This document shows, one piece after another, positions 16,323 through 24,109 of a DNA stretch of 64,000 nt. The stretch is from Arthrobacter sp. EpRS71 (GTDB lineage: Bacteria > Actinomycetota > Actinomycetes > Actinomycetales > Micrococcaceae). Every line of letters begins with the position of its first letter. The stretch's first letter is position 1. Position numbers and translations under genes: made by a program. The notes below the pieces were generated by a model. The model did not search any database. It was not told where the DNA came from and worked only from the letters and a program-made list of their open reading frames with translations. The DNA is taken from positions 759,159 to 823,158 of the forward strand of contig NZ_LNUV01000006.1 in assembly GCF_001512285.1 (NCBI RefSeq), read 5' to 3'.

Positions 16323-16901
16323 TCAGCTGTTTCCCCGCTGGCCGGGGTCGGCCTCGAACGGCCAGTCCCCGAGCATTCCGCTGAGCGAGACCAAGGCGTC
16401 GTGCTCATCGGCAATGAGCTGACCCCGGCACATGGCGCGGACCCGCATGGCGCTGACCAGGCTCCCCCCGTGGAGATGATCGGAGTCCGTGACCAGGTAG
16501 GAGAAGCTCCGCATCACTGATTGGCCAGGTGCCAAGAGGCTGATGTGGAGGTCCCCCTGCGCCGGTTGGGCTGTGTACTGGAGGGCCTCCATACCTTCGT
16601 TGGTGAAGGAGCGCGGTATCAGGGCGACGTCCCGGAGGTAACTGCCCGAGTCGTTGGTGATCCACGCCGTGAAAACGACGGTATCGCCCGGAATGGCCCA
16701 GGGCCTGTCCGCTCCGTAAACCAAGGCGACATGTCCCGCGTTTCGCTTGCGGATCAGTGGGGCTGAGCGGCAGTGCGGCAACCCCCGAAGCACGACGCTC
16801 TGTTCGCGGGTGCCCTTGGTGCGGAGTGCTCGCTTCAACTTCAGGAGAGGGCGCCGGACGCCGGGGTTTCCTCGGCTCGTCCCGGGGGTGGGGAATGTCA
16901 T
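16323..16901 (-). CDS. Hypothetical single DUF11-like domain protein
   Basis: The protein has 192 residues and no signal peptide. Residues about 55-160 read like one DUF11/conserved-repeat domain: VVFTAWITNDSGSYLRDVAL, then LLAPGQSVMRSFSYLVTDSDHLHGG, then SLVSAMRVRAM. The same ordered pattern (tension NxG, APGxS, YxVTxxD, HxG, A) is found in the repeats of the surface protein at 18853. It is divergent from the ECF sigma fusion gene, and a 17-bp motif upstream of it is repeated upstream of the surface protein gene. A shared regulon is inferred. Confidence 0.65.
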   Translation of the reverse strand: MTFPTPGTSRGNPGVRRPLLKLKRALRTKGTREQSVVLRGLPHCRSAPLIRKRNAGHVALVYGADRPWAIPGDTVVFTAWITNDSGSYLRDVALIPRSFTNEGMEALQYTAQPAQGDLHISLLAPGQSVMRSFSYLVTDSDHLHGGSLVSAMRVRAMCRGQLIADEHDALVSLSGMLGDWPFEADPGQRGNS

Positions 16902-16910
16902 GCCTCACTA

Positions 16911-16942
16911 GTGCGGCCAACCGAGGAATCGTGACGCGAAAA
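16911..16942 (-). promoter_or_regulatory. Shared promoter-like motif, copy 1
   Basis: Read towards the DUF11-like gene on the minus strand, this contains TTTTCGCGTCACGATTC, then a diverged GGTTGGCCGCAC segment. The same 17 bases, in the same orientation to the downstream gene, occur at 18727-18743 before the DUF11 surface protein. This is a candidate binding site for the adjacent ECF sigma factor (inference). Confidence 0.6.
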
Positions 16943-17019
16943 ACTAAAAAAGATGAGTTCACTACAGCTATGAAGACCGCGATTCAAGTCACGCGGCATC
17001 TGATGTCACACTACTGTTT

Positions 17020-18660
17020 ATGGATCAAGTATTTTCGGTAAAGGGTGGTGGGAACTCCACAACCTTGGCAATGGCCGCTGAAAGCGATCCCCACATCATT
17101 TCCATGGTGCGTCAGGGGGTCACGGAAGCCTTCGATGTGCTCTACGAGCGGCACTTGAAGATCGCCCAATATGTGGCTCGCGCCCAGACGGACAACCCCA
17201 GTGACGCCGACGACGTCGTAGCTGAGGCATTCGCCACCGTCTTCCAGCTGCTGACCGAAGGCAAGGGCCCCAAGGAGTTCTTCCGTTCCTATCTCCTGAC
17301 CGTGGTGCGCCGTACGGCTCACGACCGGAACCGCAAGGCCCGCCGGATGCCGACTGCTGCCGACGACGCAGTCCTCGATTCCGCTGTGCTGGACAGCGAT
17401 CCCGTGCTCAACGATCTCGAGGCGAGCATCATGGCCAAGGCGTTCAAGTCCTTGCCCGAACGCTGGCAGGCTGTCCTCTGGCACTTGGACATCGAAGGCC
17501 TGAAGCCGGCCGCGGCGGCTCCACTCGTGGGACTCACTCCCAATGGTGTCTCGTCGTTGGCCCTCAGGGCGAGGGAAGGACTGCGTCAGGCTTACCTGCA
17601 GCAGCACATCAGCCAGACGGTGGGTGACGGCTGCGAAGAGTACGCCAGCCAGTTGGGGAAGTACGCCCGGAGCGCCTTGAAACGCACCTCCGCGGACAGC
17701 GTCAGGGCGCACCTGGATGGCTGTGCCAAGTGCACGGCCCTCCTGATGGAACTCAATGACGTTCAAGGCGGCATGAGAGCCATCCTGTTCCCCTTGGTTA
17801 CGGGTATTTCCTTCACCCCGGCCGCGTTGGCCGCGCTGGGATCATCAGCCACAACCGCAGCGGTGGTGCCGGCCGCGGGAGGGGCGGACGTTGCCCACCA
17901 CACAGGTACCGTCCTGGCCCGAAGTGCCGGCCAGGTGTGGAAGATGACAGCGGCGATCGTCGTGGGAGTGCTGGCGCTGGTGGGAGTCCTTGCATGGTTG
18001 CTTCAGCCCAGTGGCTCCACCGAGTCCCTTGCGTCTGGAGACGCCGGCGAGACGACTCCTCCAGTCCACTCAACGTCGGGCCCTGCTGCAGCGCCCCAGC
18101 CGTCCACAGCGCCTGGTCTCGAGGCTACCCAGGCACCGACTATTGCCCAGGCGCCCACCACGGAAGCTCCTGTGACCAGTGCGCCGCAACCCACCGCCGT
18201 CGGGATTCCGCCGGAGCAAGGAAAGCGCAGTGCCGTGGTGACGGGTTCGGGCAAGGTATCGTCGACGACTCCCGCGGACTCCAGTTCAACGCCACCTGTG
18301 CCTCAAGCCGTTGATGCGACGTTCGCCTCAACGGCCGGTCCCGGTGCGGGGGAAAGGGAGCTTCTTGTGGAGTTCTCGTTGGACGGCGAGGGGTCACCCT
18401 CAACGGGCGAAGCGGTCTTTACCCTTCCGGACCAGGCAACTTTTGTGGCGGAGAGAACTGCTGCCCCTTCTGGTTGGACTTGTGCCAGCGCTGACGCCGG
18501 GCTCCGGCAGGTCCGTTGCGTCACTTCTTCCATGGCCGCCCGTGACCTTGCCTTCAGGCTTGGCGTCGCTGTGCCGCGTAACGCCAGCGGCGGGATGTTC
18601 ACTTACCAGTTTGGTGGCCAAGGAATTGCCAACACGTCGTTCGCCAACGCGTATCACTAG
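17020..18660 (+). CDS. ECF sigma factor fused to zinc anti-sigma, membrane and DUF11-like domains
   Basis: The protein has 546 residues. Sigma region 2 is at about 25-100 (DADDVVAEAFATVFQLL), region 4 at about 140-197 (FKSLPERWQAVLW, VGLTPNGVSSLALRAREGL). A zinc anti-sigma-like motif follows: C205, then H231-x3-C235-x2-C238. Hydrophobic segments lie at about 254-275 (weaker) and 308-328 (clear), then a Pro/Ser/Thr-rich linker to about 435, then a C-terminal beta domain with a GWTC...RC cysteine pair like DUF11 domains. Topology (one or two membrane spans) is uncertain. A paralogue is at 32893. Start choice is uncertain; an ATG at 17071 is also possible. Confidence 0.88.
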   Translation: MDQVFSVKGGGNSTTLAMAAESDPHIISMVRQGVTEAFDVLYERHLKIAQYVARAQTDNPSDADDVVAEAFATVFQLLTEGKGPKEFFRSYLLTVVRRTAHDRNRKARRMPTAADDAVLDSAVLDSDPVLNDLEASIMAKAFKSLPERWQAVLWHLDIEGLKPAAAAPLVGLTPNGVSSLALRAREGLRQAYLQQHISQTVGDGCEEYASQLGKYARSALKRTSADSVRAHLDGCAKCTALLMELNDVQGGMRAILFPLVTGISFTPAALAALGSSATTAAVVPAAGGADVAHHTGTVLARSAGQVWKMTAAIVVGVLALVGVLAWLLQPSGSTESLASGDAGETTPPVHSTSGPAAAPQPSTAPGLEATQAPTIAQAPTTEAPVTSAPQPTAVGIPPEQGKRSAVVTGSGKVSSTTPADSSSTPPVPQAVDATFASTAGPGAGERELLVEFSLDGEGSPSTGEAVFTLPDQATFVAERTAAPSGWTCASADAGLRQVRCVTSSMAARDLAFRLGVAVPRNASGGMFTYQFGGQGIANTSFANAYH

Positions 18661-18726
18661 GCATTTCGTACCCACCGCGGGTCTCGCGGGCGCAGGCAGA
18701 TGATGGACGACAAAAAATTCTTAGGA

Positions 18727-18758
18727 TTTTCGCGTCACGATTCGCCCGTTGCCCACAC
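18727..18758 (+). promoter_or_regulatory. Shared promoter-like motif, copy 2
   Basis: TTTTCGCGTCACGATTC followed by CCGTTGCCCACAC, 95 bp upstream of the surface protein ATG. Its first 17 bases match the motif at 16926-16942 exactly and the following 15 are similar. It is oriented towards the DUF11 surface protein gene. Confidence 0.62.
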
Positions 18759-18852
18759 ATAGACTTCGGGTCCCCTGTGTTTTCGGTGCCCTCGTTGGAC
18801 TGATGGAACGTTCAACGACAAGACATCTGGATGAGCGCACTGAGGATGACCC

Positions 18853-21759
18853 ATGAAGGACGTACGTCCACGCAAGCTTCTTGCGGCCATAATCGCTACG
18901 GCGGTGATGTCGCTGGGACTGGCTGGAGCCCAGGAGCAGGCTGCCCAGGCCACGGCGCCGGGAACACCTGAAGTACCCCAGGCAGGCACCACTGTCTATG
19001 TGGAGGACTTCTCACATCAGGACGCTTCTGCCGGGGCCATCAGCATCCTGAGCTACCAGGGCGGTCCCGCAGCAGCCAATGAAACATATACAGCTGATAC
19101 GCCCTACACTCCGGCTGGCGGAGAATGCGATGGGTGGATCCTGAACTCCTCCACTCCCTTGCCTGCGTCCGATTCCGGTTGCTTGAGGAACCAGCCCGGC
19201 GGTTGGGATCAGGTCCAGCAGATGTCGGTTGCGCTCGGCGTGGCGCAGGGGCAGACCCCGGCTCAAGCTGCCGGAAATCAGGTGTTGTCCGAGTACACCA
19301 ACAGTGCCGCCGGAAGCATCGAGGCCGGAGTCCAGTTCCGGACCGAATCGAATGCCACTCCAGCCATAGCCGGCCATTACTACGCTGTGTCTGCGCACTT
19401 CGCCCAAGTGAATTGCCATGCAGCACACGCAAGCCAAACCTTCAGCCTCCTCGTCAATGGGACGCGGCAAGTCCTCAGTGCCGGGCTCGATCCCTGTGGC
19501 ACTAGCAACCAGGCCAGCGTTCACGTCACCAAGCTGCAATCCGCTCCGTATCAAGTCCCGCCTGGCACTTCCAACCCCACCCTCGGCCTGGAACTGCGGA
19601 ATGAGACCACCACCGGTGCCGGGAATGATGTGGCTTTTGACCTCCCGCAGATTGTGGACGTTACGCCGCAGCTGGACACAGCCTTTAGTCCTTCCCTTGT
19701 GAGTCCCGGGCAAACGTCCCGTATGACGCTGACGGTCACCAACACCAATGAGTTGGCAGCGAAGAATGATTGGTTCATCACTGACACCCTCCCTGCCGGC
19801 ATGGTTGTGGCAGGGACACCCAACATTGGTGGAACGTGTGGGCAATCGCCGGGGACAAACCCTTTGGTCAGGACCGCGGTGGCCGGAAGCACCTCCATGT
19901 CCGTGACCGGCGGTGACTTGGCGCCGGGTATGACGTCCTGCACCATCACCGTGGACGTCACCGCTTCTGTGGACGGTACCTACACCAACGGTCCCGCCAC
20001 TCTGGCCACCAACCTGGCCCCGCCAGCGGACGCCGCCCTGACCGTGCGTGCCCCGCGCCTCCAACTGCGCACGGCCCTGAATGCGACGCGGCTGGTGGAT
20101 TCGGATCAGTTCACCACCGAAATCCGGGCGGGTTCGGCTGATGGGCCTGTGGTGGGTAGCAGTGCTAACTCCACCACTACGGGTTCCGGCGCCACGGTTG
20201 ATGCAGGTTCCGGCACCACAGGGGAGTACATTGCCGCAGCAGACGCAACGTACTACCTCACCCAATCGGGAACCAACCTGTCCGGCTATGACGCAACTAT
20301 CACGTGCACCGATTCCCAAGGCCTTCAGCCGGATTTGCCCCACGCCGCTGCCTTCACCGGTTCGCAGGGCATTGTTCCCGTTGCCGGTGCCGATATCACC
20401 TGTGTGGTGACCAACACGGCAAACGCATCGTCGACCATGGAGTTCGCTGTCTCGGCCGACGCCTCCGGAGTCCGGTCCCCGTCGGTAGTGGGGGACCGGA
20501 TCAGCTATTCGTTCACGTCGAAGAACACCGGTAATGTGCCGTTGACCGACGTCGTCATTGACGATCCGAAGGCTGGACTTTCTGCGGTGGCCTACGCCTG
20601 GCCTGGTACTCCGGGCCAACTTCTTCCCGGCCAAACGTTGGTGGCGACCGCATGGTACGAAGTAACCCAGGCGGATATCGACGCCGGCCATGTGGCCAAC
20701 AGTGCCTCGATTACCGGGAACCCTCCCACGGGTGCGCCGGTCACCCCTCCCTCCGGTGAGGTGGATACTCCCTTGGTCATGGCGCCGGCCATGCAATTCT
20801 CCGGGTCCGCGCCGGCGCCCGACGCTGAGGTGTTGTGGAAGATTGGCGACATCATCACCTTCACCTTCACCTCGACCAACAGCGGCAATGTCACGCTCAA
20901 GGACGTAGAGGTGGAAGCTCCGTTGGTGGGTCCTTCCTCCTTGGCTTACACGTGGCCAGGGGCTCCAGGCGTAGTGTCCCCGGGCCAAACGGTGACGGCC
21001 ACCGCAAGGTACGCGATCACCCAAGCGGACATCGAGGCAGGCCAGGCGGCCACCATCGCTACGGCCACGGGTACTCCTCCCAAGGGGCCGGCCGTTACAC
21101 CTCCTCCGAGTAGAACGGTTACTCCGCTAAAGGCGAACCCGGCCTTGGAGTTCGAGATTACCGGGGACGCTTCCGCACTGGGTGACCCTACGCAGGCGGG
21201 TGAAGTGATTGTCTATCGGTTCACGCTGCACAACGCCGGGAGTGTGCCCCTGACGGCTGTGGGGGTGGACCATCAGATGCCGGGCCCGGCGGTTCCGGAG
21301 TACTCATGGCCCGGCGCCGAGGGGACCCTGTTGCCCGGTGAAACTGCCACCGCTACGGCAATTTATGCGGTCTCACAGGCTGATGCCCATGCCGGAAAGG
21401 TCAACTATTCCGCAGCGGCAACAGGCACACCTTCCCTGGGGCTTCCGGTCACCACTGCACCCGCACGGGTTGTTGTGACCTTTCCTCAGGTTCCCGCGGA
21501 CGGGGCTGCGCCCCCGGCGCCCCCGGCGGCGGGAACAGGCCCCGGATCGGGTACGTCCGGCGCGGGGGAGGGCTCGGAGCAGTCAACCTCACCCTCGGGA
21601 AGTGCCGATTCCCCGCGGGCTTCGGATGTCCCTGCTCAGTCTGCCGGCTTCCTGGCCAGCACGGGGGTAGTCCTCACGGTGCTACCCATCAGCCTTCTGC
21701 TTGCCGGAGTGGGGCTGTTCCTGTTCCTTGGCGGGCGTCGCAAGCGTTCCGGGGCGTAG
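18853..21759 (+). CDS. Secreted DUF11-repeat surface protein with LASTG sortase signal
   Basis: The protein has 968 residues. An N-terminal signal peptide (KLLAAIIATAVMSLGLAGA) is followed by an adhesin-like region (about 45-275), a DUF11 domain with DWFITDTLPAGMVV, a prealbumin-like segment (about 400-525), and three about 115-residue repeats with NTGNVPLTDV, LLPGQTLVATAWYEVTQADI patterns. A Pro/Gly/Ser-rich wall spacer precedes LASTG at 934-938, a hydrophobic segment and GGRRKR. LAxTG is the class E sortase signal of Actinobacteria; no sortase gene is in the window. It follows the sigma fusion gene by 192 bp and has its own promoter-like motif. Confidence 0.92.
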   Translation: MKDVRPRKLLAAIIATAVMSLGLAGAQEQAAQATAPGTPEVPQAGTTVYVEDFSHQDASAGAISILSYQGGPAAANETYTADTPYTPAGGECDGWILNSSTPLPASDSGCLRNQPGGWDQVQQMSVALGVAQGQTPAQAAGNQVLSEYTNSAAGSIEAGVQFRTESNATPAIAGHYYAVSAHFAQVNCHAAHASQTFSLLVNGTRQVLSAGLDPCGTSNQASVHVTKLQSAPYQVPPGTSNPTLGLELRNETTTGAGNDVAFDLPQIVDVTPQLDTAFSPSLVSPGQTSRMTLTVTNTNELAAKNDWFITDTLPAGMVVAGTPNIGGTCGQSPGTNPLVRTAVAGSTSMSVTGGDLAPGMTSCTITVDVTASVDGTYTNGPATLATNLAPPADAALTVRAPRLQLRTALNATRLVDSDQFTTEIRAGSADGPVVGSSANSTTTGSGATVDAGSGTTGEYIAAADATYYLTQSGTNLSGYDATITCTDSQGLQPDLPHAAAFTGSQGIVPVAGADITCVVTNTANASSTMEFAVSADASGVRSPSVVGDRISYSFTSKNTGNVPLTDVVIDDPKAGLSAVAYAWPGTPGQLLPGQTLVATAWYEVTQADIDAGHVANSASITGNPPTGAPVTPPSGEVDTPLVMAPAMQFSGSAPAPDAEVLWKIGDIITFTFTSTNSGNVTLKDVEVEAPLVGPSSLAYTWPGAPGVVSPGQTVTATARYAITQADIEAGQAATIATATGTPPKGPAVTPPPSRTVTPLKANPALEFEITGDASALGDPTQAGEVIVYRFTLHNAGSVPLTAVGVDHQMPGPAVPEYSWPGAEGTLLPGETATATAIYAVSQADAHAGKVNYSAAATGTPSLGLPVTTAPARVVVTFPQVPADGAAPPAPPAAGTGPGSGTSGAGEGSEQSTSPSGSADSPRASDVPAQSAGFLASTGVVLTVLPISLLLAGVGLFLFLGGRRKRSGA
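20440..21483 (+). repeat. Three tandem intragenic repeats of about 348 bp
   Basis: The region codes three consecutive DUF11-type domains, roughly 20440-20789, 20790-21138 and 21139-21483. Each has a start like MEFxxSxDAS, a middle NxGNVxLxDV, a YxWPGxxGxLxPGxT segment, a TQADIxAG segment and TGxPPxGxPVTPP. They are diverged at DNA level, so they are old duplications with modest recombination potential. Confidence 0.8.
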
Positions 21760-21814
21760 GGCGCAAAGTGCCCGGCACCCAAGCCCCCAACTCCGGTAGC
21801 CGCGCGCTTTTCCA

Positions 21815-21882
21815 ACCCAACTGGGTCGCAGTTCAGGTCGTTTTGAACGCTCAGAACGACCTGAACTGCGACCCAGTTGGGT
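21815..21882. repeat. Extragenic palindrome family 1, copy A (bidirectional terminator)
   Basis: Perfect 28-bp arms (21815-21842 and 21855-21882) around a 12-base loop. The arms include AACTGGGTCGCAGTTCAGG. A diverged copy lies at 45691-45764. Both copies lie at the meeting point of convergent genes, here the surface protein (+) and a small membrane protein (-). Confidence 0.85.
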
Positions 21883-21886
21883 GCCG

Positions 21887-22258
21887 TTAGGCCGCGCTTG
21901 TTGGCGAGGGCCGCTTCTTTTGCCACTGCACTGCGTGCCAGAACAGCAGGGCAGCCGTCAGCAGCAGGCTGCCCAGAAGTACGTACGGGGTGTAGGACAT
22001 CAACATAAAGCTCAGCTGGGGCGAGGTGTTGATCTGAGTCGGTCCTGCCATCCCAGCCGTCGCTTCGCTGAATGCCCACAATCCGAAAATCGTGAGTGCC
22101 GCATCCAGCACCCACAGGACGACGATGAACGGGTTGACCGCACTACGCCTGCGCGTTGGGTCCGGCTGCTGGGGCACATGAGGGCTGACCGCAGGTACTG
22201 CGTTGCCGTGTTCGTCGATTTCGCGGAAACCGATGCGCTCGTGCACGTGGTCTTTCAT
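21887..22258 (-). CDS. Hypothetical two-span membrane protein
   Basis: The protein has 123 residues. Two hydrophobic segments are seen, NPFIVVLWVLDAALTIFGLWAF (about 42-63) and YTPYVLLGSLLLTAALLFW (about 89-107), with a soluble acidic N-terminus and a basic tail. No family is recognised. It stands alone between the palindrome repeat and the siderophore operon promoter region. Confidence 0.75.
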   Translation of the reverse strand: MKDHVHERIGFREIDEHGNAVPAVSPHVPQQPDPTRRRSAVNPFIVVLWVLDAALTIFGLWAFSEATAGMAGPTQINTSPQLSFMLMSYTPYVLLGSLLLTAALLFWHAVQWQKKRPSPTSAA

Positions 22259-22489
22259 GGGTCCCCCAACCGCTGGCTGCCTTGTAGTCCTTGCACTCTA
22301 CTCTCTGCCCGCGACGAGCCGCAGTGGCCGCCCATGGCCTCTATGAACAATTCCTTGGCCGAAAAGGGTGCCATATTTTGCACTCAAAACAGCTGGAAGG
22401 GAAGTCAATGACGCAGTATCTGGCGGTAGAACCACGAGAAACCGCGTTCCAAGCGAAATAGGTCACAAAAGTTTGACGGAAAGGCTTAC

Positions 22490-22508
22490 CTAAGTAAGGC
22501 TTGCCTTT
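22490..22508. promoter_or_regulatory. DtxR/IdeR-like iron box before desA
   Basis: The 19-mer beginning CTAAGTAAGGCTTGCC matches the TTAGGTTAGGCTAACCTAA consensus at 12 of 19 positions by hand alignment, with the central AGGCT intact. It lies about 40 bp upstream of the GTG start of desA. Iron-dependent repression of the operon is expected. The rest of the 288-bp gap from 22259 holds no other feature I can support. Confidence 0.65.
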
Positions 22509-22546
22509 GCTAACAAGCGCCCCCAACGCAATGGAAGGAAGCTGAC

Positions 22547-24109
22547 GTGACGTCACCTAGTGTCGAAGAGCGGATCGCTCAGGAGCAGGATTTTGGCTCC
22601 AAAGTGGAACTGGCCCTCGCTGCCACAAACCAGCTGTTCAACGCACGAAATTCACCCAGTTACGTCGCTCAGGTCCTTCAGGGGGTCAATGCGGTCTCCA
22701 CCAAGGTCCAGCGGACCTCGCAGCCGTTTACCGGCGTCGGGCATGCTGAACTGAAAGCCAAGGTTGGTGCCGTGGACCTTGAGCGTCCGCTGCCGGACAC
22801 GGCCGCTGCCCTGGAAGAGCTGGACGAGCTCTACCTCAAGGACGCCATCTACTTCCACGATTCCCGCTACGCCGCACACCTGAACTGCCCGGTGGTCATC
22901 CCCGCGCTGGTAGGTGAAGCCGTGCTTTCGGCCGTGAACTCGTCCATGGACACCTGGGATCAGAGCGCGGGTGCAACCATGATCGAGCGCCGCCTCATCG
23001 ATTGGACGGCGGAGCGCATCGGTTTTGACGCGGACGCTGACGGCGTGTTCACCTCCGGCGGCAGCCAGTCCAACTTCCAGGCGCTGCTGATTGCCCGCAA
23101 TCACGCGGTGGCCAAGCTGCGGGCGACGAATGGGGACGCCCGCCTGCCGCACCTGCTGGACCGGCTCCGGATTTTCACGTCCGTGGACAGCCACTTCAGT
23201 ATTCAGAAGTCGGCATCCATGCTGGGCCTGGGCTTCGACGCCGTCATCGCAGTGCCCACCACCGAAGACCACCGCATGGACCCCACCGCTCTCGCGGCTG
23301 CTTTGGCGGAGGCGCACGACGCCGGGCTGGTGCCCATGGCGGTTGTGGCCACCGCCGGGACCACGGACTTCGGTTCGGTTGACCCGCTCTCGGAAATGGC
23401 CGCGTTGGTTCGCGCCTACGATTCCTGGCTCCACGTTGACGGCGCCTACGGTGGGGGACTCATTGTGTCCGGCCGCCACCGCCATCTCCTGAACGGCATC
23501 CATCTGGCGGATTCCGTCACCCTGGACTTCCACAAGACCTTCTTTCAGCCGGTCAGCTCCAGCGCAGTCTTGGTCCGTAACGGCTCCATGATGGGCCATG
23601 TCACCTACTATGCGGACTATCTGAATCCGGAAAGCGCCGCGAAGGCCGAGATTCCCAATCAGGTGGACAAGAGCATCCAGACCACCCGCCGCTTTGATGC
23701 CCTGAAATTATGGCTGACCTTGCGGATCATGGGGGCCGACGCAATCGGTGCACTCTTTGACGAAGCGATCGACCTCGCTGCCCGGGTGGGGATCTTGCTG
23801 GCTGAGGACGCCGAGTTCGAGCTCGCCGCCGCACCGCAGTTGAGCACTTTGGTGTTCCGCTACCGCCCGATGGTGGACGGTGCAGCCCTCGACGACGACG
23901 CTGCCGACGCCCTCAATCCCGCCATCCGCGCAGCGATCTTCGCTTCCGGCGAGGCCGTGGTTGCCGGCACCAAGGTGGCTGGCCGCCACTACCTCAAATT
24001 CACCCTCCTCAACGCCGAGGCGAGCTTGAGGGACATCCAGGAAATCATCGACCTTATCCGCCGGACGGGCAGCGAGCTGCTGGCGAACACTACGGAGGCT
24101 GCAGCATGA
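22547..24109 (+). CDS. desA: PLP-dependent lysine decarboxylase, siderophore pathway
   Basis: The protein has 520 residues and belongs to the group II amino-acid decarboxylases. PLP-binding features: VFTSGGSQSNFQALL, VDGAYGGG and the Schiff-base lysine in LDFHKTFFQP. In the desferrioxamine pathway DesA makes cadaverine from lysine; diaminobutyrate decarboxylases are similar, so the substrate assignment rests on the operon. The GTG start has an AAGGAA site 7 bases upstream. It overlaps desB by ATGA. Confidence 0.92.
   Translation: MTSPSVEERIAQEQDFGSKVELALAATNQLFNARNSPSYVAQVLQGVNAVSTKVQRTSQPFTGVGHAELKAKVGAVDLERPLPDTAAALEELDELYLKDAIYFHDSRYAAHLNCPVVIPALVGEAVLSAVNSSMDTWDQSAGATMIERRLIDWTAERIGFDADADGVFTSGGSQSNFQALLIARNHAVAKLRATNGDARLPHLLDRLRIFTSVDSHFSIQKSASMLGLGFDAVIAVPTTEDHRMDPTALAAALAEAHDAGLVPMAVVATAGTTDFGSVDPLSEMAALVRAYDSWLHVDGAYGGGLIVSGRHRHLLNGIHLADSVTLDFHKTFFQPVSSSAVLVRNGSMMGHVTYYADYLNPESAAKAEIPNQVDKSIQTTRRFDALKLWLTLRIMGADAIGALFDEAIDLAARVGILLAEDAEFELAAAPQLSTLVFRYRPMVDGAALDDDAADALNPAIRAAIFASGEAVVAGTKVAGRHYLKFTLLNAEASLRDIQEIIDLIRRTGSELLANTTEAAA

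Noticed and set aside
19012..21024. A 670-codon open frame antisense to the DUF11 surface protein gene
   Set aside because: It is a Gly/Arg-rich shadow of a high-GC gene; the plus strand has a signal peptide, repeats and sortase signal.
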